A stretch of DNA of 64,000 nucleotides, from contig JALBWU010000007.1 in NCBI GenBank assembly GCA_022678445.1, forward strand, positions 253,213-317,212. Direction: 5' to 3'. Positions 27,941 through 35,245 of the stretch are shown here, piece after piece. The DNA is from Candidatus Aramenus sp. CH1. GTDB taxonomy: Archaea > Thermoproteota > Thermoprotei_A > Sulfolobales > Sulfolobaceae. The notes under the pieces were generated by a model. It was not told the origin of the DNA. It searched no databases and was given only the letters and a program-made list of their open reading frames with translations. Position 1 is the first letter of the stretch; every line of letters begins with the position of its first letter. The translations under genes and the position numbers were made by a program.

Positions 27941-28813
27941 GTGAACAGCTTAGTTTTAGGAGCAGGGTACGCGGGGCTGAACGCATATTACAACATAAGG
28001 GGAAGTAAAACGCTGTTATCAAGGGCGAGGACCTTCACCTTCTACACCGCCATGCTGAGAAACTTAGTAAGACCAACCAAGTACACCACGCGCTTAGGAT
28101 TCGTGATTGAGGAGGAAGTTAAGGAAATAGACGTCGACAGCAAGACGATTAAGACAAACAGGGGCAAGTATGAAGCAGACAACATGGTAATTTCCCTGGG
28201 TTGCACTAGGGAAGGAATGGAGAAATTGCTGGAGAGGGCTAAAAGCGAGGACCACTTGGTTGTAGGCTCAGAGGACATGTTCGACGAATACTTGGCCCTT
28301 CAGATAGCCTTCTACGCAAAAAGACTCGGCAAAGATGTAAAGTACTCTGGCTCGCCTCTTTCCTGGCTTGGGAAGAACGTGGAGGAAAAGGTGACCTACC
28401 TCCTAGGGAAGTACGGGATAAGCATATATGAGAAGGCTAACCTAGTAGTGCCTAAGTGTAGACCACCGGAGTTCTTCGATTTCGCCAAGGTAAACGAGAA
28501 CTTGGAAGTTAAGAAGGGCGTTTACGTCGTAGGAGACTTGATCTACGGATGGCCAAAGCTAGGAGAACTTGCAATGAGGACTGGCAGATTCGCTGGAAGG
28601 AGGATAAGCGGACATAAAGAAAGGTTCGAGCCTGTGTTCATCTTCATCCTAGATACCGGAATGGGCGAAGGGCTCCACATAAGGTCTAAGGTCCCTTGGG
28701 GTAACCCATGGAACGTCGCTAAGGTCTCGAGAATGAGGCCCTTGATGAAGAGGTTTATAGAGAAGTATTACATTCTGAGAAAGGGCAACATGGGATTTCT
28801 GTTTTACTTGTAG
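27941..28813 (+). CDS. FAD-dependent oxidoreductase (NDH-2/SQR-like)
   Basis: About 290 residues from the GTG at 27941: the start MNSLVLGAGYAGLNAYYNI is the FAD-binding GxGxxG fold. MVISLGCT and GVYVVGDLIYGWPKLGELAMRTGR (about residues 205-228) form the second FAD-contact region seen in type II NADH dehydrogenases and sulfide:quinone oxidoreductases. The protein is shorter than usual, with a reduced NAD domain, and no conserved cysteine pair for SQR. The C-terminus (FEPVFIFILDTGMGEGLHI) is amphipathic and could bind the membrane. The ATG 54 bases upstream is rejected because the TATA at 27911-27920 lies inside that extension. Confidence 0.75.
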   Translation: MNSLVLGAGYAGLNAYYNIRGSKTLLSRARTFTFYTAMLRNLVRPTKYTTRLGFVIEEEVKEIDVDSKTIKTNRGKYEADNMVISLGCTREGMEKLLERAKSEDHLVVGSEDMFDEYLALQIAFYAKRLGKDVKYSGSPLSWLGKNVEEKVTYLLGKYGISIYEKANLVVPKCRPPEFFDFAKVNENLEVKKGVYVVGDLIYGWPKLGELAMRTGRFAGRRISGHKERFEPVFIFILDTGMGEGLHIRSKVPWGNPWNVAKVSRMRPLMKRFIEKYYILRKGNMGFLFYL

Positions 28814-28818
28814 ATGCC

Positions 28819-28871
28819 CAGGGACCCGGGGGGCGTCCGGGGGAAAACCTCGTCATTCTTTGGAGTCCCTG
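28819..28871. ncRNA. Candidate structured RNA, strand unknown
   Basis: A short GC-rich island sits in an AT-rich gap between the flavoprotein and UbiA genes. CAGGGAC (28819-28825) pairs perfectly with GTCCCTG (28865-28871), and inside it CCCGG can pair with CCGGG (around 28825-28841). No ACA follows the closing stem on either strand at the usual distance and no C/D boxes fit. On the minus strand a TATA-like GTATATAATTT lies near 28891. Such GC-rich islands in thermophiles often encode RNAs, but this could also be a terminator structure. Confidence 0.35.
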
Positions 28872-28920
28872 AGCACCTCACTAAATTATATACAAAACGG
28901 GGTTAAATAAATTAATGTCT

Positions 28921-29841
28921 CTAGAGTCTAGGTATCCCTAGAATTACGTCAATATCAATACCCAGCCCCAAAACTATTGATGAATATATATTGTAGTAAA
29001 AGGCCCTGCCGAAGTCGTTTCTAGTCGCCAAGTAGTAGGCGTAGGCCATTATGAGGCCGTGGAGCACAGTTGCCACGTAAGAAAGAGCACCTAGACCATA
29101 GGTAAAGTCGGCCATAAGGTCAATGATTACCGAGATTAACTGGTTTAGCCCAGCGAAGCTGAGTGCTGAGTTGCCTAAGGCTACTGCAAAGCTGTGCAGG
29201 CCCATCTGCCTGTCGTACTCCATGTCGGGAATGTGGTTGTACAGATCGAATCCAACGGCCCAAAATATTGTAGCTATCACGAACAGCCACGGGACTCCCT
29301 CTAATACCTTTACGAGGGAATCGTAGTATAGGCCTAGGGCAGCGACAGCGCCACTAAATACGGCCAAACCTTGGATGGAAGCTAAATGGTAGTTTGCAAA
29401 AGCTGTATACCTCTTCATGTAAGGGTAAGTCATGACCACAAGCGCCACTATGGGGGAGAGAACAAAGGCCCAGAAATTGACCAAGTAGGCAGATACGAAG
29501 AACCCTAGAAGGCCTATCGCTATCATTGCCTTTGCCTCCGTTACCGTAATTGCCCCAGTAACTAGGGGCCTTGTCCTAGTCCTAGGGTTTTTAGCGTCTA
29601 TCTCCCTGTCGGCTAAATTATCGTTAGTCATTCCGGCTATTCTAAGGAAGAAGAGAGCAAAGAAAATTAGGATAAGAACTGGGGCTGGCGGAACCTTCCT
29701 TAACGCTACGAACGCGCCTAGGTACGCCATTGGAAGACTGAAGAGAGTCTGCTCGATCCTTAAGAACCTCATTATAACGTAAAGTTTTCCCCTACCTTGA
29801 CTGGCTCCTCCTGGATCCCAAGACACAGGAGTATTAAGCAA
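28921..29841 (-). CDS. UbiA-family prenyltransferase
   Basis: A polytopic membrane prenyltransferase of up to 306 residues, with about eight or nine helices. The first Asp-rich motif is NDNLADREID (about residues 74-83, NDxxxDxxxD type), followed by NPRTRTRPL. The second is DLYNHIPDMEYDRQMG near 202-217. It attaches an isoprenoid chain to an aromatic acceptor; in Sulfolobales this may serve caldariellaquinone or another quinone, which is inference. The start is unclear: the frame opens at 29841, a GTG occurs at 29826 and an ATG at 29772 (MRFLRIEQTLFS). It overlaps the 3' end of cimA. Confidence 0.85.
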   Translation of the reverse strand: MLNTPVSWDPGGASQGRGKLYVIMRFLRIEQTLFSLPMAYLGAFVALRKVPPAPVLILIFFALFFLRIAGMTNDNLADREIDAKNPRTRTRPLVTGAITVTEAKAMIAIGLLGFFVSAYLVNFWAFVLSPIVALVVMTYPYMKRYTAFANYHLASIQGLAVFSGAVAALGLYYDSLVKVLEGVPWLFVIATIFWAVGFDLYNHIPDMEYDRQMGLHSFAVALGNSALSFAGLNQLISVIIDLMADFTYGLGALSYVATVLHGLIMAYAYYLATRNDFGRAFYYNIYSSIVLGLGIDIDVILGIPRL

Positions 29842-31399
29842 GTAACGGTTTTAATTTCTTGCTAGTCTGAATGAAATAGTCGAAACCACTAACCAAGGCC
29901 TCGACAGACGCCTCGATAACGCTTGTTGAGACGCCTACTGTCCTCCAGGTTCTTTCTCCGTCGCTGAACTCTATTGTTACCCTGACTACGCTCTCGGTGT
30001 TCTTTATTTCCCCTGGCAGAACTACCCTGTAATCGGTAAGCTTTACCTTACTTATTTCAGGGAATATGTTGTTCAAGGCCTTTCTGATGGCCAGGTCGAT
30101 GGCGTTTACTGGACCTACTCCCTCAGATGCCTCCAAGTAGTTGTTAACCTTAACTAAGGCCACCGCTAGCCCGTTCTCGTTTATTACCTTCCAGTACTTC
30201 AGCTCGAAGACCTTCTCGTAAAGCCCCAATTCCTTCAACGCTATTAGCACAGCCGAGGCCGGGGCTATATCGAAGCTGTATCCCTTGTTTTCAAGTTCCT
30301 TAATTTTCTGTAGAACGGACTTGAGCCTTGGATCTTTCTTGTCAACCTTTATACCCACGTGTTCCAAGTAACTAGAGATGTTGGAAGTGCCAGCAACCTC
30401 AGATATGACTATTTTCCTGGAGTTGCCCACAAGCTCTGGGTCTATGTGTTCGTAAGCCCTCGGGTTCTTCATCATGGCGTCTGCGTGGACTCCTGCCTTA
30501 TGCGCGAAGGCGTTTTCTCCCACGTAAGGCTGGAAGGGATTAGGCGGGAGGCCTGCCAGCTCGTAGACCAGCCTAGATAACGGCTTTAGCTCCTTCAACG
30601 ACTCTGGCCCCTTAAGTGCCCTAAAGCCCAATTTGAGAACTAGTGTCGGTATTATCTGTATTAAGTCGGCATTTCCAGTCCTCTCGCCAATTCCGTTAAT
30701 AGTACCTTGTACATGCCTTGCCCCCGCTAAAACGCCCATGATGGTGTTGGCGACCCCACACCCTATGTCGTTGTGCATATGTAGCCCTATTACGGTCTTA
30801 ACGTTCCTAACCACGAAGCTCGTAATGTCGTACACCTTATCTGGAGTTGTACCCCCATTGGTGTCGGCTAACGCTATTACGTCTGCCTTAGCCTCCTCCA
30901 CAGTCTTCACGACCTGCATCGCGTACTCCCTGTCCTCTAGGAACCCTTGGTAGAAGTGCTCTGCGTCGAATATCACGTAAAGTCCATGGTCTTTTAGGTA
31001 GTCTATGCTCTCCGCTATCATGTTCAAGTTCTCCTCTTTAGTTACCTTTAGTACGTCGTTGACGTGGAGGGTCCAGGACTTGCCAAAGAGGACTGCAGTG
31101 TCCACTCCCGTCTCTAGGATGGAGTTTAAGCTGACGTCGTCCTTCACAGATACTCCCTTCCTCCTGGTGCTACCGAATGCAGCAACTCTTGCGTGCTCCA
31201 GCGAGTACCCCTTTATCTTCTTAAAGAACTCGTAGTCTTTGGGGTTGGAGCCCGGCCAACCTCCCTCTACAAAGTCTACCCCTATTTTGTCTAGGTACAG
31301 GGCTATCCTTATTTTGTCGTTTAAGGTAAAGGAAACAGTCGAGGCTTGAGACCCATCCCTTAAGGTGGTATCCAGGACTTTAACTAATTTCTTGTCCAC
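29834..31399 (-). CDS. cimA: (R)-citramalate synthase
   Basis: A 521-residue DRE-TIM metallolyase of the CimA (TIGR00977) type. The N-terminus has LDTTLRDGSQASTVSFT, including the metal-binding Asp and catalytic Arg. VEGGWPGSNPKD is typical of this subfamily, GLHMHNDIGCGVAN carries the HxH metal ligands, and GIGERTGNADL closes the barrel. The C-terminal 130 residues are the LeuA-dimer regulatory domain. It condenses acetyl-CoA and pyruvate to citramalate for isoleucine synthesis. The start is GTG at 31399, about 33 bases from the TATA shared with the divergent membrane protein. Confidence 0.9.
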   Translation of the reverse strand: MDKKLVKVLDTTLRDGSQASTVSFTLNDKIRIALYLDKIGVDFVEGGWPGSNPKDYEFFKKIKGYSLEHARVAAFGSTRRKGVSVKDDVSLNSILETGVDTAVLFGKSWTLHVNDVLKVTKEENLNMIAESIDYLKDHGLYVIFDAEHFYQGFLEDREYAMQVVKTVEEAKADVIALADTNGGTTPDKVYDITSFVVRNVKTVIGLHMHNDIGCGVANTIMGVLAGARHVQGTINGIGERTGNADLIQIIPTLVLKLGFRALKGPESLKELKPLSRLVYELAGLPPNPFQPYVGENAFAHKAGVHADAMMKNPRAYEHIDPELVGNSRKIVISEVAGTSNISSYLEHVGIKVDKKDPRLKSVLQKIKELENKGYSFDIAPASAVLIALKELGLYEKVFELKYWKVINENGLAVALVKVNNYLEASEGVGPVNAIDLAIRKALNNIFPEISKVKLTDYRVVLPGEIKNTESVVRVTIEFSDGERTWRTVGVSTSVIEASVEALVSGFDYFIQTSKKLKPLLA

Positions 31400-31426
31400 C
31401 GTTCATGTGTGAAAATGTATTCAATA

Positions 31427-31438
31427 GATATATAAACC
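31427..31438. promoter_or_regulatory. Shared TATA element, cimA / membrane protein
   Basis: GATATATAAACC lies about 27 bases before the ATG at 31459 and 33 before the cimA GTG at 31399; the TATATA core reads as a TATA box in both directions. Confidence 0.5.
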
Positions 31439-31458
31439 TTCCAGATAATACGCCATGT

Positions 31459-31968
31459 ATGAATTTTAGGGCAATTGTTGCAGGTGTTATAATCTTTCTA
31501 ATTGGGTTGTCTGCCTATCTGACTGTTCCGCTTTACTACCCCAACTACTCCGCAATCAACCAAGTTTATAAAGAGAACGAGGCCACAGCAACCGTGCTCC
31601 CAACTTCCACTCAGATCGTGAAGACGATCGAGATAACTCCTACCAATAACTCGGTGATCTTCTTCGTGACTGATTCTAACTTTAACGTTACTGTTATGAA
31701 CGCTACAAACGACCACGTTCTCGGAAACCAACAGGGAGAAATAGGCCTAGTGCTATCCCCGGGAAAGTACCTGCTTGGTATAGTAAACCCAAAGAACGTC
31801 ATCCAGACCGTAACCTACTCTTATGGAGTGTTTCCGTCTAGTTACATAAATGGGTTCTACTATGGGCTGAGCGTTTACGAGACCGTGCTAGAGATAGTGA
31901 CCCTAGCTGGGGCCGCTATAGCCTTCATAGCCGTTTTACAGCAAGTGGTCTCTAGGAGGAAAAAATAG
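31459..31968 (+). CDS. Membrane protein with extracytoplasmic beta domain
   Basis: 169 residues from the ATG at 31459. An N-terminal helix (AIVAGVIIFLIGLSAYLTV) is followed by an external region of about 95 residues with several N-glycosylation sequons (NNS, NVT, NAT), and a C-terminal helix near residues 140-160 ends in RRKK inside the cell. No enzymatic motif is visible. An upstream in-frame start at 31405 is unlikely, because the TATA at 31427-31438 lies within that extension. The 3' end overlaps the BtuF-like gene by 17 bases. Function unknown. Confidence 0.65.
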   Translation: MNFRAIVAGVIIFLIGLSAYLTVPLYYPNYSAINQVYKENEATATVLPTSTQIVKTIEITPTNNSVIFFVTDSNFNVTVMNATNDHVLGNQQGEIGLVLSPGKYLLGIVNPKNVIQTVTYSYGVFPSSYINGFYYGLSVYETVLEIVTLAGAAIAFIAVLQQVVSRRKK

Positions 31969-32758
31969 ACTTCAGCCACGGTATTGCCTCGAGGACGAAA
32001 CTTGGACCTTGATGCGCCAGGAAGTCTCCCTTGGTGAAGAAAACTCTTCTATTAAGCAGGAAGTCCAGTCCCCTTGATCTCAGCGATCTGGCAAACCTTT
32101 CTTTCTCGTGCTCAGTGAGCCTTTTAGGTTCGTAAACTACCACGTCTGGGTTCTTCCTTAACACGTCTTTTGGGTCTGGCTCAAAGTAGGCCTCATGCCT
32201 ATCGTCAAAGACGTTCCTTCCTCCTGCTATCCTTATGGCGTCGCTGACGTGGGTAGGAAAGCCTGGAGTTATGGGTCCTCCTAGGTCGAACTCTACGTAT
32301 ACCTTCACGTTGACACTCGTTGAGAGATTTTGGAGAACTTTGAGCAACAAGCTGCGGTAGAGCTCCCTGGCCTTTTCGTACTCCCCTATTACCTCTCCCA
32401 CCACTACTACGTTATCCAGTATCTTTCCCACGCTCGTAGCTACTGGCATTGGATACACCGTGTACCCCTTCCTAATTAGGGCTTTTGTGAGCTCCTTTTG
32501 CGCCCCCATGGTTGTGAAGATGACGTCAGGCCTATTTTCCTCTAAGAACTCCTCCTTTACGTGAGTGTAGCTACCTATTTTGGGAAGTCTCCTGGCCTCC
32601 TCGGGCCTATAGCTAAAGGCGTCGGTTGCTATCACTTTGTCTCCGTGACCCAGCATAAATATGGTCTCCGTCGACGCCGGATCAAGGCTCACTACCTTCC
32701 TTACAGGCCTTGGAACTTCGACGTAATCGTTTAAGACCTCGCTGTACACCTTCACCAT
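31952..32758 (-). CDS. BtuF-like corrinoid-binding protein without signal peptide
   Basis: A 268-residue TroA/BtuF-fold protein: VVSLDPASTETIFMLGHGDKVIATD at residues 22-46 is the classic start of cobalamin-binding periplasmic proteins, then PDVIFTT, VKVYVEFD and DAIRIAGGRNVFDD. It begins directly with MVKVYSEVLNDYVEVPRP and has no signal peptide or lipobox, and no ABC permease (BtuC) or ATPase (BtuD) gene is adjacent. It overlaps cbiH by seven bases. It may therefore be a cytosolic corrinoid-binding protein in biosynthesis or salvage rather than a transporter part; that is inference. Confidence 0.75.
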   Translation of the reverse strand: MVKVYSEVLNDYVEVPRPVRKVVSLDPASTETIFMLGHGDKVIATDAFSYRPEEARRLPKIGSYTHVKEEFLEENRPDVIFTTMGAQKELTKALIRKGYTVYPMPVATSVGKILDNVVVVGEVIGEYEKARELYRSLLLKVLQNLSTSVNVKVYVEFDLGGPITPGFPTHVSDAIRIAGGRNVFDDRHEAYFEPDPKDVLRKNPDVVVYEPKRLTEHEKERFARSLRSRGLDFLLNRRVFFTKGDFLAHQGPSFVLEAIPWLKSIFSS

Positions 32759-33390
32759 TTTTTGACCAACAATATAGAGTCCATGTCCACGTTATTTATG
32801 TCCAACTCAGCTACCTTTCCCCTTGTGACGCTTTGGTTCTCCTTCCACGCATTCCTCACTAGGTAAAACTCCCAGTCCCCAGCCTTCTCCTTCAGTACAT
32901 CCTCTACCATCTTTGCAGAGTCCCGCCTAACCCTTGGATTTACGTTGTATAAAACAATCGTAAATCCGGCTACAATCGATGCCTCGATCTTCCTCCTTAT
33001 TCCCTCAAGGCTCCTAGAATAGGTGCTTAAACTTATGGTTACGAAGTCGTCCAACGGCACCTTTGCTACGCTGCTGGCCAAGAGGGCTGCAGTGACTCCA
33101 GGTATTACTTCCACGTCGAGGTTGTACATCCTTGAACCCATGCCGTAGACCATTGGGTCGCCGGAACTGAGTACAACCACCCTTTTGTCCTTGAACTCCA
33201 ACGAAGCTAAGACCCTCTTCTCAATTTCCTGCACCTCTGACCTGATCACCACCGCGTTGGGGTTCAAGTATTCCTTGACCATTTCCACGTACTTGACGTA
33301 ACCTATAACTATCTCAGCCTCCCTCAACGCTTCTATTGCTGCCAAGGTCAGCGTCTTTCCCCCAGCCCCTATCCCAACCACTTTTATCAT
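32752..33390 (-). CDS. cbiH: Cobalt-precorrin-3 (C17) methyltransferase, ring-contracting
   Basis: About 212 residues from the ATG at 33390 (MIKVVGIGAGGKTLTLAA). A tetrapyrrole methyltransferase with VVVLSSGDPMVYGMGSRM (SAM-binding), EVIPGVTAALLASSVAKVPLDDFVTISLS, characteristic of CobJ/CbiH, and IVLYNVNPRVRRDSA. It methylates C17 and promotes ring contraction. The frame continues 40 codons upstream, but that part lies inside cbiG; the ATG overlaps the cbiG stop (ATGA), confirming the shorter start. The BtuF-like gene follows with an overlap. Confidence 0.9.
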   Translation of the reverse strand: MIKVVGIGAGGKTLTLAAIEALREAEIVIGYVKYVEMVKEYLNPNAVVIRSEVQEIEKRVLASLEFKDKRVVVLSSGDPMVYGMGSRMYNLDVEVIPGVTAALLASSVAKVPLDDFVTISLSTYSRSLEGIRRKIEASIVAGFTIVLYNVNPRVRRDSAKMVEDVLKEKAGDWEFYLVRNAWKENQSVTRGKVAELDINNVDMDSILLVKKW

Positions 33391-34337
33391 GATTGGAGCC
33401 CCGAACCTTCCGTTATTTGCTTTACTCCCAGGCAAGTGACTACGCCGTACGCCCTCCTTGTCCTCTTTAGGACGAGGTTCCCTCCAAGTACTTCGATGGA
33501 GGGTTCGCACACCCCGTCAACCCCAAGGTACTTTCGAGCTACCTCCGACGGCGTAGACTGCTTCCTCTCCCTTAGATCGTTCACTGGCACGTAGATCACA
33601 GAGGAATTAAAGGTCCTTGCCACCTCCTTTATCTTTTGATCGTCCTTCTTCACCTCTGGAACAACGATGAAGTCAAGCCTTGTCTCAGAAATAAAGATAG
33701 ACTTTAACGTGGCCTTTATTGAGTAGTAAAGGGCCTCCTTTGGAGCGTTGGACGAGTACCCTAGCCCAACCATTACCGAATAGGGTTGCATGTTGAGCTT
33801 TTCAGGATCTCCGCACTCGTAGCCCACTACTATGTCGGCTTCCTTGCAGTCGCCGACGAATTCATAGCCGTCAACCTTTTGTAACCTCACTTGTGAGTAG
33901 ACCTTCAAAGTTCCCTCCTTAATTAGCCTCTTCTCGACCTCCAATATCTTCTTTGGGTTTACTATCCTTAGGGCGTTAATCCACGCAAACTCCTCAACGC
34001 TGTAGAGGCCCAGTTGGGCAGTCCGGGAAGTAAGGATAAGTTGAGACCCAAGCAAGTCTGCAATTATGCTCCCCAGAAACGAACCGCCCCAGTGTTCCTT
34101 GATCACTGGAATAACGTAACTACCGTCATCGGTAACTGAAATGATCACTGGATCCCTCAATTTTTCCCTCAACGTGTTCTGTATTCTCCTCACTGTTATC
34201 CCTAGGGGGTAGAAGAACACGAGGGCTTCAGCCTTTCTGTCAACTATAAAGTACCCTAATTCCTCCAAACTGCTCGAAAGCTCCTCGGCGAGCTTGTTCC
34301 CTGAGTTCGCTATTATCTTAATCCTAGAAACATACAA
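33387..34337 (-). CDS. cbiG: Cobalt-precorrin-5A hydrolase
   Basis: About 316 residues from a TTG at 34337. The N-terminal part has VFFYPLGITVRRIQNTLREKLRDPVIISVTDDGSYVIPV and HWGGSFLGSIIADLLGSQLILTSRT, the typical CbiG N-domain, followed by the linker and the C-terminal CbiG domain (MVGLGYSSNAPKEALYYSIK). It removes the C20 acetaldehyde fragment by opening the delta-lactone. The frame extends to 34520 across the pibD gene; the TTG is favoured because a TATA (GAATATAATTC) lies about 27 bases upstream, so the mRNA would be leaderless. Confidence 0.88.
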   Translation of the reverse strand: MYVSRIKIIANSGNKLAEELSSSLEELGYFIVDRKAEALVFFYPLGITVRRIQNTLREKLRDPVIISVTDDGSYVIPVIKEHWGGSFLGSIIADLLGSQLILTSRTAQLGLYSVEEFAWINALRIVNPKKILEVEKRLIKEGTLKVYSQVRLQKVDGYEFVGDCKEADIVVGYECGDPEKLNMQPYSVMVGLGYSSNAPKEALYYSIKATLKSIFISETRLDFIVVPEVKKDDQKIKEVARTFNSSVIYVPVNDLRERKQSTPSEVARKYLGVDGVCEPSIEVLGGNLVLKRTRRAYGVVTCLGVKQITEGSGLQS

Positions 34338-34378
34338 CTCAATATGATTTTGTCGATAAGGAATTATATTCTTTTTAT

Positions 34379-35089
34379 TTATATTGGTATACCGGAGATT
34401 AAGCTTATGACGTAGCCCAGAGTTATGTAAGGCAAAACTGGAAGCCCGTAGGCTACCCATATTGCAGTGTCCTCGGTTATAACGCCCTTCTTGACTAATT
34501 CTGCGTACCTTTCCCTCCACTCCTTGTCGTCCTCGTCAACGTAAAACGTTAGCCTGAGCTCCTCCTTACCGCTTTCGTCAATTACGGTAAGTGGAAAGAG
34601 GAACTTGGAGTTTAAGAAGTCCCTAACCTTTACCTTCCTTCCTGACATTGCTAAGACAAGCCTCTTGGAGAGCGGTAATCCCTCTGTGTGCCTGTAATTT
34701 CTTACTAAGTTAACCAAGACTGAGAGGGATATCCCTATCGAGGTGTATAGTATTACGGTTATTGGCTCTAGGCCGACCACGGAGAGTCTTGGAAAGAAAA
34801 AGGGCCTAACGCTGGAGTTCGCTAGGCCCAGAATGCTCATGGCAAAGACGTCGGCTCCTCCCATTAGCGAGTACTTGTAGAACAAGAGCAATACTACTAT
34901 TGTAACCGAGAACGAATACGCGAAAAGCAGTATGTTTAAGTACTTATAGTCGAACAAGATGAACATAGCAAGGGGGGAGAAGTAAAGCCATATCTTTTCG
35001 TCTATCTCCCTGGATTTGAGGTCCAACCATGAGACGTAGACCAACATAATTAGAGAAAAAACTACTTGCAGGACATATACTAAATTCAC
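34379..35089 (-). CDS. pibD: Prepilin/preflagellin peptidase
   Basis: A 236-residue GxGD-type aspartic membrane protease. Catalytic Asp 1 is in VSWLDLKSREID (D22-D23 region), and Asp 2 is in YSLMGGADVFAM (GGAD, about residues 76-79). Around six or seven helices surround a cytosolic insertion of about 70 residues that is characteristic of Sulfolobales PibD. It cleaves class III signal peptides of archaellins, sugar-binding and pilus proteins. The GTG start at 35089 is followed upstream by an in-frame TGA. Its transcript seems to have a leader of about 55 nt with GC-rich hairpins, unlike most genes nearby. Confidence 0.88.
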   Translation of the reverse strand: MNLVYVLQVVFSLIMLVYVSWLDLKSREIDEKIWLYFSPLAMFILFDYKYLNILLFAYSFSVTIVVLLLFYKYSLMGGADVFAMSILGLANSSVRPFFFPRLSVVGLEPITVILYTSIGISLSVLVNLVRNYRHTEGLPLSKRLVLAMSGRKVKVRDFLNSKFLFPLTVIDESGKEELRLTFYVDEDDKEWRERYAELVKKGVITEDTAIWVAYGLPVLPYITLGYVISLISGIPI

Positions 35090-35095
35090 GGCAGG

Positions 35096-35176
35096 AAACC
35101 CTCTTCATTCCGCCCTCTATGGGGCTGTCTGGGGCTAGATACCCCAAAACTTCATATTTGTCCGCGTATTTAAGCG
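35096..35176 (-). promoter_or_regulatory. pibD promoter and structured leader
   Basis: The minus strand has a TATA-like CTTAAATAC near 35165-35173, then a leader containing a perfect hairpin TGGGG-loop-CCCCA (arms at about 35128-35145) and a second possible one, GCCC...GGGC (about 35114-35127), before the GTG. The GC-rich stretch in an AT-rich gap may be a regulatory element or a separate small RNA. No known riboswitch consensus is recognised. Confidence 0.4.
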
Positions 35177-35204
35177 TTTCAGTGAAATTTGATATATGGA
35201 TAGA

Positions 35205-35224
35205 CTAACCAAATATTTTTATAT
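35205..35224 (+). promoter_or_regulatory. cobN TATA element
   Basis: AAATATTTTTATATTTCG, centred about 30 bases before the cobN ATG at 35246, suggests a nearly leaderless cobN-chlI/D transcript. Confidence 0.5.
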
Positions 35225-35245
35225 TTCGTCCTTGTCTACTCTCTT

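Noticed and set aside
27887..28813. ATG start of the flavoprotein at 27887
   Set aside because: The 18 extra codons would contain the TATA element and precede the FAD motif by an untypical tail; GTG 27941 fits better.
28819..28871. tRNA or H/ACA RNA in the GC-rich island
   Set aside because: No T-loop, anticodon arm or CCA-like end; no ACA at the right distance on either strand. Kept only as an unclassified structured candidate.
35096..35150. Cobalamin or fluoride riboswitch before pibD/cobN
   Set aside because: The B12-box and fluoride-switch consensus are absent; the hairpins face pibD, not cobN.
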